Assembly: GCF_017741935.1 (NCBI RefSeq)
Contig: NZ_JAGHMH010000009.1
Coordinates: forward strand, 62,001 to 126,000
Source: Rhizobium sp. 16-449-1b
Lineage (GTDB): Bacteria; Pseudomonadota; Alphaproteobacteria; Rhizobiales; Rhizobiaceae
DNA length: 64,000 nt
Direction: 5' to 3'
Below the pieces are notes generated by a model. The model saw nothing but the letters and a program-made list of their open reading frames with translations. It made no database searches and was not told the origin of the DNA. Shown here piece after piece: positions 54,868-63,279 of this stretch (its first letter is position 1; each line of letters begins with the position of its first letter). Position numbers and translations under genes: made by a program.

Positions 54868-55809
54868 TCAGCGCCTCGTCTGGTTCTCTTCGATATGCTT
54901 TGTGGTAGATATGGCCTCAATTCCCAATTCGCTGCGCAACAACGAGCTATCCACTTGATGGCGTCCGAGTATCTTCTCAACTTCTTGCTGTTTTCCAAGC
55001 CCAGACGCTACCAAGCGCATTACCCATTCAGGGAATGGGAAAAGTAAGGCCCGCCTGCCGATAGAAATGGCGAGAGACTTCATTAATTGAGGGGTGGATA
55101 TGTCCTCACCGTCAGACACTAGATAGACACGACCAGCGGCGACTGGCTGCACCGCAGCCTGAAATATGATTCTCGCAAAATTGGTTACATTAAGAAGACT
55201 GCGCTGGCTGGCTACACCCCCAAAGGGTAGCGGAATGCCGGTGCTCAGCAACCTAAGCAAGCGATCAAGATTTCCAGGGTTGCCTGGACCATAAATAAGT
55301 GTAGGCCTTAAGATGGTTAGCTCGACTGCACTTGTCTTGAATAACGCAGTGAGCGCTATTTCGGCTTTCAGTTTACTCTTCGCGTACTCGCTCACGGGAG
55401 CTGGAGCGTCGGCCTCGGTGAATGGTTTCTTTGAAAAATCTCCCATCACTCCGGCGGAGCTGACGAATATGAAACGCTCGACACCAGCATCTATAGCAGC
55501 TTGGGCAAGCGCTACACTTGCACTGCAGTTAACTCGATCAAATTTTCCGAGATTGTCCTCTCTCTCCCCAGTCTTGTGAGCTCTGGCTGCAAGATGCACG
55601 ATAACGTTGCAGCCTTCGCAATAATTATCCCAATTGCGCACGTCCGCAATGTCACCAACTGGGATATATTCAAACGCTTCAGTCGGAGGCGGAGTAAAAT
55701 CCGAGAGTTCACGTACAACTCCCCGGACGGACCAGCCCTGATTCAGAAACTCCTCGACCGTAGCTCGACCAACGAATCCAGCAGCACCTGTAACTAATAC
55801 TCTCTTCAC
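54868..55809 (-). CDS. NAD-dependent nucleotide-sugar epimerase/reductase
   Basis: 313 residues, apparently starting with GTG at 55809 (KRVLVTGAAGFVGRATVEEF). Extended SDR with VIVHLAARAHKTGE, FVSSAGVMGDFSKKPF and YAKSKLKAE as the YxxxK active site. Similar proteins next to WbpM-type dehydratases reduce UDP-4-keto-6-deoxy-HexNAc to QuiNAc or FucNAc (WbpV-like), which matches the dehydratase at 37236. That pairing is inference; a 4-epimerase role is possible. Confidence 0.85.
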   Translation of the reverse strand: MKRVLVTGAAGFVGRATVEEFLNQGWSVRGVVRELSDFTPPPTEAFEYIPVGDIADVRNWDNYCEGCNVIVHLAARAHKTGEREDNLGKFDRVNCSASVALAQAAIDAGVERFIFVSSAGVMGDFSKKPFTEADAPAPVSEYAKSKLKAEIALTALFKTSAVELTILRPTLIYGPGNPGNLDRLLRLLSTGIPLPFGGVASQRSLLNVTNFARIIFQAAVQPVAAGRVYLVSDGEDISTPQLMKSLAISIGRRALLFPFPEWVMRLVASGLGKQQEVEKILGRHQVDSSLLRSELGIEAISTTKHIEENQTRR

Positions 55810-55904
55810 GATGATGGCATCCTAACGGCGCACGCAACTGAAATGACCTGGCGAAAGACTGGTAGGCGGAAAACGACAGGGCTAAGGCCCATAGAGCGTA
55901 TTTC

Positions 55905-56126
55905 TCATCCGGAATGAGTTTTTTTGCCTCGTTCAGCTACGTCCATAGCATGCAGCAAAGTTACAAATCCGTACAAACTCCGAACATAATAGTAGGACAC
56001 CGCGATGCATGCGCCACCTGCCGAGAACGCAAGAATTTTCAGCAAAGAGGCAGACTGTTCAATGAGGACAGCAAGAATCGCGCATCCAATTGCCATGCAA
56101 AACACAAAGCGAATTAAAGAAAACAT
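55905..56126 (-). CDS. Small two-helix membrane protein
   Basis: 73 residues with two hydrophobic segments (LIRFVFCMAIGCAILAVLI and LLKILAFSAGGACIAVSYYYV), a short basic tail and a plausible GGAATTC-type site upstream. I do not recognise the family. It may assist the polysaccharide machinery or be unrelated. Confidence 0.5.
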   Translation of the reverse strand: MFSLIRFVFCMAIGCAILAVLIEQSASLLKILAFSAGGACIAVSYYYVRSLYGFVTLLHAMDVAERGKKTHSG

Positions 56127-56233
56127 TCCAGAATTCCTAACTTAGCGATGATTTTGACGATGGCTGCGCCATCGACTGCGTTCCTTCGAATGCCTAGCGT
56201 AATATTGATGACCATGAATGGCATCCAACTTGC

Positions 56234-56890
56234 TCAATAGGCATCTAGCTCCTTATACAAGATGGAAATAGAAACGCGCTCGTTGCTATCCTCCGAAAAA
56301 TTGTCTTGAACATGAGAAAAGCTATCTTTAGCAACAAGATAGTAATGGCCGCTGCCTGTAAAGAGGTCCGAGTATGAGGTCTTATATGAAAACAATCCCG
56401 GGTGGTGGTGATATTCTCGCTTGTGCCTTTTCGTAGGGTCAAAATCCAGGATCGCCAGAAATCCGCCTGGGTTAAGCACCCGGTCCGCTTCTGCAACTGC
56501 CTTCAATAAGTCTCCTCGATCGACTAAATAGAGGCAGAATCCAAAATAGACAAAATTAAATTTTCCGTCCTCGAATGGAAGCCTAGACGCGGTCCCAACT
56601 TGAAGGTTCACATTCCCAAACTGATGATTGCCCTCGCTCACCGCAATCGCAGAAGGATCTACGCCATAGCTTTCAGCCTCAAAAAACTCTCCGAGATTTG
56701 CGAGCTTATAGCCGTTGCCGCAGCCAACTTCCAAAATGGCGCCAATCCCGCCGCGTTTATGCGCAAGAACACGTTTAATAGTATCAATTGCCAAGTCGCC
56801 TCCATCGCGGGCGAGAGCTACCTTGTTCCTCTCATACCAACGATCTCCTTCAGACTCTAAGAAGACGTGCTCTTGAGTTTCGTTTTTCAC
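56234..56890 (-). CDS. Class I SAM-dependent methyltransferase
   Basis: 218 residues from the GTG at 56890, with AAGG upstream. Motif I ILEVGCGNGYKLANLG and motif post-I SYGVDPSAIAVSEG, with LPFEDGKFNFVYFGFCLYLVD (motif II/III region) and LNPGGFLAILDFDP. This Methyltransf_11 layout is typical of small-molecule or sugar methyltransferases, and a role in methylating a sugar or formylated intermediate of this locus is possible. It stands at the right end of the island. Confidence 0.85.
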   Translation of the reverse strand: MKNETQEHVFLESEGDRWYERNKVALARDGGDLAIDTIKRVLAHKRGGIGAILEVGCGNGYKLANLGEFFEAESYGVDPSAIAVSEGNHQFGNVNLQVGTASRLPFEDGKFNFVYFGFCLYLVDRGDLLKAVAEADRVLNPGGFLAILDFDPTKRHKREYHHHPGLFSYKTSYSDLFTGSGHYYLVAKDSFSHVQDNFSEDSNERVSISILYKELDAY

Positions 56891-57346
56891 CGTAACCTTT
56901 TTCCTTCTTAGTCCAACAGAATTCCCGACGGCAGCGCAGGGTCACCGTTCTACGCTTGTACAAAACCAGCAAACGTTATTCCAGTCCGCGCAAAGGATAA
57001 TTGCGGTCCAGGTTGATAAACCTGGACACATGCTTCGCTTTGCCAAACAGTTATGGTGGGGCGTTTTCTGCCTACGCTATTCGCGATCCCCGCACCGCAC
57101 TCAAGATGACACACAAGCAGATGCCCACATCATGCATTCAAAGGACAACAATCGAAGACCATAAATCCTGCAAAAGTTAGGGGTTTTATGACGGGACGAA
57201 ACTAATTTCAATGTCAACGTTTCTCATAGGGTATGAACCGGAGTTGAGTTATGATATCCGATAAGTACTTCTTATAGGCAGTCATCAGACCCACTTCGTT
57301 GGCACTCTTATGGTTGTGCTTAAAGCCAATCCCGAGAGGCCTGGCG
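56891..57346. other. 456-base noncoding stretch at the right edge of the island
   Basis: Contains one perfect hairpin, GTCCAGGTT-GATA-AACCTGGAC (57006-57027), upstream of the methyltransferase gene on its strand. Short frames on the minus strand (for example around 57214-57330) do not match anything I recognise. Confidence 0.4.
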
Positions 57347-57583
57347 GTGACGACCACAGTCAAAATCTGAGAAGCCAATCTGTCAGACCTGCTTGCCCGC
57401 GTCGAGGCCGGCGAGGATTCTGTCATCGCCCGCGGCAACGAGCCCATCACCCACGTCACCCGAATCCACCGAGAAAACGACCTATAGCTGCTGCTCGCCC
57501 AGGTCCTTGCCGCGCGTCAAAAGGCCGAGACCTCCACCCACGACGAGATCCTCTCTGGCGTGACGAAGGTGGCCGCTCATGGC
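57347..57583 (+). pseudogene. VapB-type antitoxin remnant
   Basis: From a GTG at 57347, the frame reads like a Phd/VapB antitoxin: EANLSDLLARVEAGEDSVIARGNEP, with in-frame stops TGA at 57368 and TAG near 57485. The tail KAETSTHDEILSG is the typical C-terminus. The gene is inactivated and ends where the PIN toxin gene begins, as in intact vapBC pairs. Confidence 0.7.
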
Positions 57584-57760
57584 GTTTGTCATCGATTCCT
57601 CGATTGGCGCCGCCTGGCTTCTGCCAGAGGAATATTCGGATGCCGCCGAAGCCATGATCGCGACGATCGGCGCCCCCTGTCCGGTTCAATCGCTATTATT
57701 CCTCGAAATCCGCAATATTTTGGTGACGTCCGAATGCCGGGGCCGCACCTCTTCTGGTGG
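57579..57760 (+). pseudogene. VapC-type PIN-domain toxin remnant (truncated)
   Basis: The ATG at 57579 opens MAFVIDSSIGAAWLLPEE with the first PIN Asp, and SLLFLEIRNILVTSECRGR with the second acidic residue, after which similarity ends at about 57755. Less than half of the ~130-residue domain remains; the open frame continues into unrelated sequence. Without the remaining acidic residues it should be inactive. Confidence 0.72.
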
Positions 57761-57849
57761 TACACAGGGCAACATGGAGTGTGTGCGTCAACTGTCACTC
57801 AACGATGCCGGCATTGGCCGCGACAGCCATGTGCTGCTGCTGTGTGTCT

Positions 57850-58092
57850 GCCAGGACGCTCCATCCGAAATCCGTCAACGACATCGTCAAAAGCCGCGCG
57901 GCGCTGGCGGGTCTTGATCCGGAGGACTACTCGGCACACGGACTGCGATCCGGTTATCTGACGGAAGCTGCCGATCGCGGCATTCCGCTGCCGGAAGCCA
58001 TGGAGCAGTCGCGGCATCGATCGGTGCAACAGGCGTCCAGCTATTATAACTGTGCTACACGTAGAAGCGGCCGCGCTGCCAGGATGCTCTGA
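57850..58092 (+). pseudogene. Tyrosine recombinase (integrase) C-terminal fragment
   Basis: About 80 codons match the catalytic C-terminus of a phage/plasmid-type integrase: HPKSVNDIVKSRAALAGL, then SAHGLRSGYLTEAADRG (second catalytic Arg), SRHRSVQQASSYYN (His/Arg and nucleophile Tyr). The N-terminal arm-binding and core domains are missing. It is fused to the truncated vapC sequence, marking an old excision or recombination junction. Confidence 0.8.
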
Positions 58093-58169
58093 GCACGAAC
58101 GCGATACCGGGACCAATCCTGAGGCTGAGTGAAGCAACCGTATAGCTGTCTTCGAAGGGTTTCGGCCTC

Positions 58170-58253
58170 GTTATAATGTTTTGGCAGAAACTTATAACCA
58201 TCGGCATTGACAACCTTGCGTACCGTTATAAGGTTTTGGCGAACACTTATAAC
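58170..58253. promoter_or_regulatory. Two 29-bp palindromic repeats upstream of the nucleotidyltransferase
   Basis: Copy 1 (58170-58198) and copy 2 (58225-58253) share GTTATAA, a GTTTTGGC core and CTTATAAC, with few differences, at 55-base centre spacing. Each is an imperfect palindrome with outer arms GTTATAAG/CTTATAAC. They lie 45-128 bases before the start at 58298, the position of a repressor-binding array. In AbiE systems the antitoxin binds two inverted repeats upstream of the operon; no such antitoxin gene is visible here. Confidence 0.6.
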
Positions 58254-58297
58254 GACACAGCCGGCGGAGCCGTGGTGCCGCAAAGCAAGGAATGCCC

Positions 58298-59386
58298 ATG
58301 TTGAAAGAAATCGACATAAGCTACCGGACGATGTTCGCAGAGCTGGTACAGCGGACACATGACGGGCAATTCCTTGCGGATTTCCCCCTGGAGGGTTGGT
58401 TCGTCAGCGTCACCGTCAAGGATCGGGACTACTGGTATTTCGATCTCCCTACGCCCGCGGGCAAGGACAAGCGAAGCTATGTTGGCCCGCACAGCGACAC
58501 AGAGATTACGGCGCGCGTGAAAGCCCACAAGCAAATCAAGGATGCGCTCAAGGAGCGGAGACGGATGGTCAGCACCCTGCGCCGTGCCGGCCTTCCCGGG
58601 CCCGACGGGTTTGCCGGTGACGTCACCAAGGCCCTCGCTGATGCCGGGCTGTTCCGGCTGCGGGCCGTCCTGATCGGATCGGTCGCGTTCAGCACCTATG
58701 CCGGGATGATCGGCATCCGGCTGCCGTCGTCAGCCATGCAGACCGGCGACGCGGATTTCGCCCAAGACTTCGCAATCTCGGCCGGGGTTGAAGACAGCTT
58801 GCCCCCGGTCCTGGAGGTCCTGCAATCGGTTGATCCCGATTTCAGGGCGATCCCGCACCATGCGGACAAGGCCAAGGTCGTCGCATTCCAGAACGCCAAG
58901 GGCTACCGCGTGGAGTTTCTCACGGGCAACCGGGGATCGGACGAACACTCGGGCAAGCCCTCCCCGATGCCGGCCCTCGGCGGCGCCTCGGCGGAAAACC
59001 TGCGGTTTCTGGATTACCTGATCTATGAGCCGATCCGCACGGTGCTTCTCCACCGCGAAGGCGTGAACGTCCTCGTCCCCGCTCCCGAACGGTATGCTGT
59101 CCACAAACTGATCGTCTCCTCCAGACGGATCACCGACACGCTGGGGCGCGTGAAGGCGGACAAGGATCTGACACAGGCAGCTTTGCTCTTTGAAAGTCTC
59201 GTCGAGACGCGCCGGAGCGATGCGATCGCTTTTGCCTGGGAGGAAGCCTGGGACCGAGGCGATGGATGGCGACAGGCGATCACCAAGGGTCTCGCAAGGC
59301 TGCCGCCAAAAGGCCTGAAAGCCCTTGGCCACGCAATCGGCCCGTCAGTCATCGACAACCTCATGCAGAAGACGATGGACAGATGA
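58298..59386 (+). CDS. GSU2403-type nucleotidyltransferase domain protein
   Basis: 362 residues from the ATG at 58298 (AAGG seven bases upstream). The nucleotidyltransferase core is in the middle: VLIGSVAFSTYAGMIG then TGDADFAQ, giving the GS...DxD metal site, then VVAFQNAKGYRVEFLTG as the third acidic strand. The N-terminal ~110 residues (RDYWYFDLPTP, RSYVGPHSDTEI) are helical; the C-terminus (VHKLIVSSRR) is also helical. Family members are widespread and uncharacterised, often in accessory regions; a toxin or defence role like AbiEii is possible but not shown. Confidence 0.72.
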   Translation: MLKEIDISYRTMFAELVQRTHDGQFLADFPLEGWFVSVTVKDRDYWYFDLPTPAGKDKRSYVGPHSDTEITARVKAHKQIKDALKERRRMVSTLRRAGLPGPDGFAGDVTKALADAGLFRLRAVLIGSVAFSTYAGMIGIRLPSSAMQTGDADFAQDFAISAGVEDSLPPVLEVLQSVDPDFRAIPHHADKAKVVAFQNAKGYRVEFLTGNRGSDEHSGKPSPMPALGGASAENLRFLDYLIYEPIRTVLLHREGVNVLVPAPERYAVHKLIVSSRRITDTLGRVKADKDLTQAALLFESLVETRRSDAIAFAWEEAWDRGDGWRQAITKGLARLPPKGLKALGHAIGPSVIDNLMQKTMDR

Positions 59387-59585
59387 CGGCTTGTATGCTG
59401 AAGCTGCTTGTCCCCCACGCTTGCTTCACGTCATTTGGGCTTTGCTTTTCGCTCGCCTGTTCAGTCCATTTAACAGCGATATTCACGAACACCGTTCTAC
59501 GCGCTGCAATCAAGCCAATCGAGAAGTCAACTATTTGAGATAATTGACGAATATAAGAATTTGTACGGCTGACAACTATCGACCA

Positions 59586-59706
59586 CTAACTCATGCGGAG
59601 GTACTGCTGATCGTCGCCATTCAATAGCGCCATAGACGTAGGGCCGAGCGAAAACCCGCCACGTTCCAAACGCTTCGTAAGGTCACATAACCGGCTCTGC
59701 GATTAG
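59586..59706 (-). pseudogene. repC: RepC C-terminal fragment (remnant)
   Basis: The minus strand reads NRRAGY, then after a one-base shift LCDLTKRLERGGFSLGPTSM and ALLNGDDQQ, the extreme C-terminal signature of RepC replication initiators (compare DLTPRSERGEFSLGPMVMAL at 63280). Only ~40 codons remain and they need one frameshift. It lies in a 410-base gap before the membrane cassette. Confidence 0.7.
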
Positions 59707-59796
59707 AAGGCCTATTTGCATCCGAGTCGGCATCGCCGTCTAAGCCGCCTGCTTGGCGGTCTTGGCCATGCACTATCGGGATGGTATCACGATAAC

Positions 59797-61107
59797 ATGA
59801 CCTCTTCCGCTCAGCCGGCCACGTCCAATAGCGGCTTCCAGACCGCGTTGCATCAGCTACGATTGACCGCCTCTCTCCTCTGGCGCTTCTGGCCACAATT
59901 GGCAGCACTCTGGCTGCTCGGTTTCATCGGCAATCTTCTGCTCAACGAGGTCGCCGCCATTATCGGCCGCTGGAACTCGCTGGCAGGCCTGTCGGTGCTT
60001 GCCCTGATCGTGCTGTTGAAGCTCGTCGTGATCGTCGCCCTGCTCGAGACCGTCCGGTGCGGTCTTCCCGCGCTTGATGCCGCATCCCGTCGAGTGAAAG
60101 ATCAACCGGATACGGCCACGGAAACGGTGCCGGGCAATTTCGTCAGCGCCCTGGCGCTGAGCCTCGTTCCCTTCTTCGCCTTCTACACCGCCTGGGGTTT
60201 TCTGGGCGATACCGTCAGAGACTATTCTCGCCTGTCGCTCAGCCTCTTCATGGCAGGCGAGAGCGCCGGCCTACTCGATGTCTCCGGCGGCAAGTGGCTG
60301 ATCGTGCCGGTCGTCGTCGCCTGGGCGGTGCGGCGGTTCGCGAAGGCCATGCACAAGCGGTCGCGCGCGGCGATCTGGCCGGTCCTCATTGTCGTCTGCG
60401 AAGCCAACTGGGCCTTCATCGGTCTGTTTGTCCTGTCGGAGTGGAAGGACGAGATCAAGACCTGGTTCAGCCATGTGCCGGAAACAATCGGCACGCTGAT
60501 CGGCATGCTTGCACCGGTAACGGATGCTACGGCGCAACAGGCTCTGCCTATTCCTCCGGAATTCTCTTCACCGCCGATCGCGACGCAGCTGATCAGCCTG
60601 TTCTTCTATGCGCTCTATCCGGTGGTCTGGCTGACGCTCGCCGCCCTCGTCTACGGGTATGATATCGACAGCGAGCCCGCACCCGGCCAAGGGCGTCTCA
60701 CCGGTGCCGTCTCGCGCTGGCAGGCGCTGCCGAAATCCGTTCGCGATTTTATCGCGCACTTCATCTCCGGCACGCTGAAACGCTATCGCGCCCTGGCCGA
60801 AGGGATCGGTCTGGCGCTGAATTCCGGCCTCGGCCCGGTCCTCGTCGCGATCCTCGCCTACCGCCTGCTGGATTGGGGATCCGCCTGGGCATGGTATGGG
60901 CTGACACAGCTCATCGGCCCGCATGACCTGCCGCTCTGGCAGGTGATCGCCCAGATCATCTCCCCCTTCATCGGCACGCCGAGCGAGCCGGGCGAAGGCC
61001 TGCTCGTCACCCCGATCAAGATCTGCCTCTTGGCGGCCACCCTTGAGATCGGTTTTGCCCAGGGCCGGGAATGGCGGGGACGGGCATTGCGGCCCGGCGC
61101 CGCCTGA
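59797..61107 (+). CDS. Polytopic membrane protein of unknown function
   Basis: 436 residues from the ATG at 59797. About eight hydrophobic segments, including LLWRFWPQLAALWLLGFIGN, LVVIVALLETV, ALSLVPFFAFYTAWGFLG and ISLFFYALYPVVWLTLAALV. No catalytic motif is apparent. It converges with a three-gene group on the other strand, with the two stops only three bases apart, so the four genes probably belong together. I do not recognise the family. Confidence 0.75.
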   Translation: MTSSAQPATSNSGFQTALHQLRLTASLLWRFWPQLAALWLLGFIGNLLLNEVAAIIGRWNSLAGLSVLALIVLLKLVVIVALLETVRCGLPALDAASRRVKDQPDTATETVPGNFVSALALSLVPFFAFYTAWGFLGDTVRDYSRLSLSLFMAGESAGLLDVSGGKWLIVPVVVAWAVRRFAKAMHKRSRAAIWPVLIVVCEANWAFIGLFVLSEWKDEIKTWFSHVPETIGTLIGMLAPVTDATAQQALPIPPEFSSPPIATQLISLFFYALYPVVWLTLAALVYGYDIDSEPAPGQGRLTGAVSRWQALPKSVRDFIAHFISGTLKRYRALAEGIGLALNSGLGPVLVAILAYRLLDWGSAWAWYGLTQLIGPHDLPLWQVIAQIISPFIGTPSEPGEGLLVTPIKICLLAATLEIGFAQGREWRGRALRPGAA

Positions 61108-61110
61108 TCG

Positions 61111-61683
61111 CTACTTCAGTGCCAAGGGAAAGCCGATCGCTTGCGGCCGCAACGCCGCAACGCTCAGCCTGACGGAAAGCGCCGGAACCGCGTCCGCTGG
61201 AACCACGAACTTCTCTTCGATCATGGCGGCATGGTTCGGTTCGGGCGGGCTGAGCGAGGTGATGCCGCAGCCCTTCACGGGCTCATTTTTGGGCTCCAGA
61301 TCACGGCTGATATCGTTCGACAGGCTCACCTCGAGCGGCAGCCAGCGACGCCCCTTCGTATCCGTCAGGCTGACCTCGCATTGCCCCCAGCCTTCGCCGA
61401 TTTTGCCGGTAGAGGTTGCCACCATGCGGATGATGACGAGCCGCATCTGGCCGGGGAAGCGCACTTGCGTGTCACGTCCGTCACCGATCACCCGCACTGT
61501 TTCGAGCCGCCAGGTGGCGCCGGCATAGTCAAGCTGGTCGGATCCCTGCGCTATATCGGTCTCGATCCGACGCCGGCAATCCTCGATGTTACGCCATGCG
61601 TTGATCGCGACAGCGGCGGCAACGAGAAGCGGCAGGCTTGCAAGCGAGAGCCACCAGACCCTTCTCTCGCGATCAGACACCAT
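61111..61683 (-). CDS. Single-pass membrane protein, Ig-like extracytoplasmic domain (third of three)
   Basis: 190 residues from the ATG at 61683, which overlaps the upstream stop. One N-terminal membrane helix (WWLSLASLPLLVAAAVAINAW), then a beta-rich domain: ATWRLETVRVIGDGRDTQV, LVIIRMVATSTGK, CEVSLTDTKGRRWLPLE. This alternation resembles DUF4352-like (telokin-like) domains. No function known; it may form a complex with its two neighbours. Confidence 0.7.
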   Translation of the reverse strand: MVSDRERRVWWLSLASLPLLVAAAVAINAWRNIEDCRRRIETDIAQGSDQLDYAGATWRLETVRVIGDGRDTQVRFPGQMRLVIIRMVATSTGKIGEGWGQCEVSLTDTKGRRWLPLEVSLSNDISRDLEPKNEPVKGCGITSLSPPEPNHAAMIEEKFVVPADAVPALSVRLSVAALRPQAIGFPLALK

Positions 61684-62236
61684 CTTTGCGGATCTCCAAC
61701 CGGGCTTGCGGGGCGGTTTTATCTGCGTCGAGCGACACGCCGATCTCGTCCTCGAGTTGCGGATCATATTGTTCGGAGAGCATCAGTTTCATGTTCTCGG
61801 TCTCGTCCTCGGGAAGCTCGAAAACGAGCACACCCGTCGTCGGCAGGCCGGGCTGAACTGTCTTTGCCGAGAGATTGTTCGGCGCGTCCCCTGCCCTTCG
61901 CGACTGGCGGTAGAACCGGCCGGAGGCCCCGACCAGGGTCGCGGCGCGAACCGGCATGGTTTTCTGGAGCGCCTGAAGCTCCGCCGAGACCACGACCCAG
62001 ACGCCTGAGCTCTGCAGATCGACAGCTCGTCCGAACTGCTCATAGTCAATGGCCTTCGCCCTCAGCACGCGATCGACCTTGACGCTGAACGTCCTGCTCG
62101 AGACCGTCTTGCTCTGCTCGCCCGCGGTGCCGATCGGCCCGGTCAAGACGGCATAGGAGGGCGTCGTCTCTTTCAGGGCGGCCAGCAGAACCGCCGCCGC
62201 AAGAACCGCCGGGATCATCAGTGCGGGACGCGTCAT
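61673..62236 (-). CDS. Single-pass membrane protein, Ig-like extracytoplasmic domain (second of three)
   Basis: 187 residues. N-terminal hydrophobic segment (ALMIPAVLAAAVLLAAL), then a beta-rich domain with FSVKVDRVLRAK, GVWVVVSAELQA and ATLVGASGRFYRQ, again the DUF4352-like pattern of a strand carrying a hydrophobic VVV core. Start overlaps the stop of the gene at 62233 by four bases. Unknown function. Confidence 0.7.
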   Translation of the reverse strand: MTRPALMIPAVLAAAVLLAALKETTPSYAVLTGPIGTAGEQSKTVSSRTFSVKVDRVLRAKAIDYEQFGRAVDLQSSGVWVVVSAELQALQKTMPVRAATLVGASGRFYRQSRRAGDAPNNLSAKTVQPGLPTTGVLVFELPEDETENMKLMLSEQYDPQLEDEIGVSLDADKTAPQARLEIRKDGV

Positions 62237-62844
62237 GGCTTCACCTCAGACGTCTCGTCTTTCAGCGGCAAAGTGATTTGTGCAACGGCGCCCGACGGAA
62301 ACCAGCCTGGCGCGCTGTAGAGATTGTCCCTCGGCTTGAAGACTTCACCCTCGACCTGCAGCCGCAAAACATCAGGCAGAGCGACATTGGCAGGAACCTC
62401 CCAGACGGCAGTGACCGCCTCGGGCATTCTCGGCTGCAGATCCCACAATATGGCCCGGTCACGCGTCAGATAATATTGCGGCCTCGGCGCATCGGGAAGA
62501 TCGGCGAGTTTGATCAGGCTGCCATAGAGATTGGAGCTCTGTGCCGAGATATTCTCCAGCGTCATGGCGACGACGATGGCCTTCTTGCCCGGCGCAATCC
62601 GCGCCCCGTTCGGCATCTGAGCGCCGACAACAGTTCCATTGACGGACACCGTCCAGCGTCCGGCTGCAACCGGTACCGATGCCGCGACTTCAGGGATGAC
62701 ATCGGCCTGTCGGCGCTCGTAAAGCGAATATCCGAGCGAGATGGTCGCAGCCAGAAACCCGCTGGCGCCGGCAAGCAGCCTCATCAGCCACGTCTTGCTC
62801 GTCCTTGGCTTCGTTTCCGATTTCGGTCCGGCCGTGTCGCTCAT
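62233..62844 (-). CDS. Single-pass membrane protein, Ig-like extracytoplasmic domain (first of three)
   Basis: 203 residues. Cytoplasmic N-terminus (~18 residues), one membrane helix (MRLLAGASGFLAATISLGYS), then a periplasmic beta-rich domain: RWTVSVNGTVVGAQM, KKAIVVAMTLENISAQSSN, LWDLQPRMPEAVTAVWEV. First gene of the three-gene minus-strand operon. The three proteins share architecture and the central VVV(S/A) strand, suggesting old duplication. Confidence 0.7.
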   Translation of the reverse strand: MSDTAGPKSETKPRTSKTWLMRLLAGASGFLAATISLGYSLYERRQADVIPEVAASVPVAAGRWTVSVNGTVVGAQMPNGARIAPGKKAIVVAMTLENISAQSSNLYGSLIKLADLPDAPRPQYYLTRDRAILWDLQPRMPEAVTAVWEVPANVALPDVLRLQVEGEVFKPRDNLYSAPGWFPSGAVAQITLPLKDETSEVKP

Positions 62845-63279
62845 GGCTATCGTAGATAGCGGACCTCAATCAGCTTTTCGACTGGAGCGAACGCTTTTTA
62901 TGCCTCTTCCCTGAGCGCGCTTAGAAACCGCTAGCGATCAGTTCTTTTAGGTTAAGAGGCGCTGCATAGCGGCCGTACAACGATGACATGACAAGGAACC
63001 TCGCTCGTGTAGTCGGATCGTCTGGTGGCAACTTACTTTGTGGACTCGCAGCCAGCGCAAGCAAACGCCCGCCCGGCCTATACCAGTTAGACCCTCGATT
63101 CCCTTGAACTCGCCCCCCACAAGACGAGCAGCAAAAACATGAAAATCTCCGGCTTTCGAGCAACCAAATCTGAAAATGCTTATTATTCAGACCATTAACT
63201 GAGTTGTTCGCGAACAACTCAGCGTTACGAGCTTTTCACCATAAAACCCGACAACGCCGACCCAAACCGTCGCTAAGCT
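62845..63279. other. 435-base gap between the membrane cassette and the repC remnant
   Basis: No gene. It contains the 24-base perfect palindrome at 63199-63222 (separate entry) and probably the promoter of the three-gene operon near 62850-62930. Confidence 0.45.
63199..63222. repeat. 24-bp perfect palindrome downstream of the repC remnant
   Basis: CTGAGTTGTTCGCGAACAACTCAG reads the same on both strands, without loop, 58 bases beyond the repC stop. No T-run follows, so it is not an obvious terminator. Palindromes near repABC genes are sometimes ParB sites, but it does not match the usual GTTNNCNGCNGNNAAC form well. Confidence 0.6.

Noticed and set aside
58170..58253. Reading the two 29-bp repeats as a short CRISPR array
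   Set aside because: Only two imperfect, palindromic copies with a 26-base spacer and no cas genes nearby.
63199..63222. Calling the 24-bp palindrome a parS site
   Set aside because: It departs from the known repABC parS pattern and no repB is present, so it is listed only as a palindrome.
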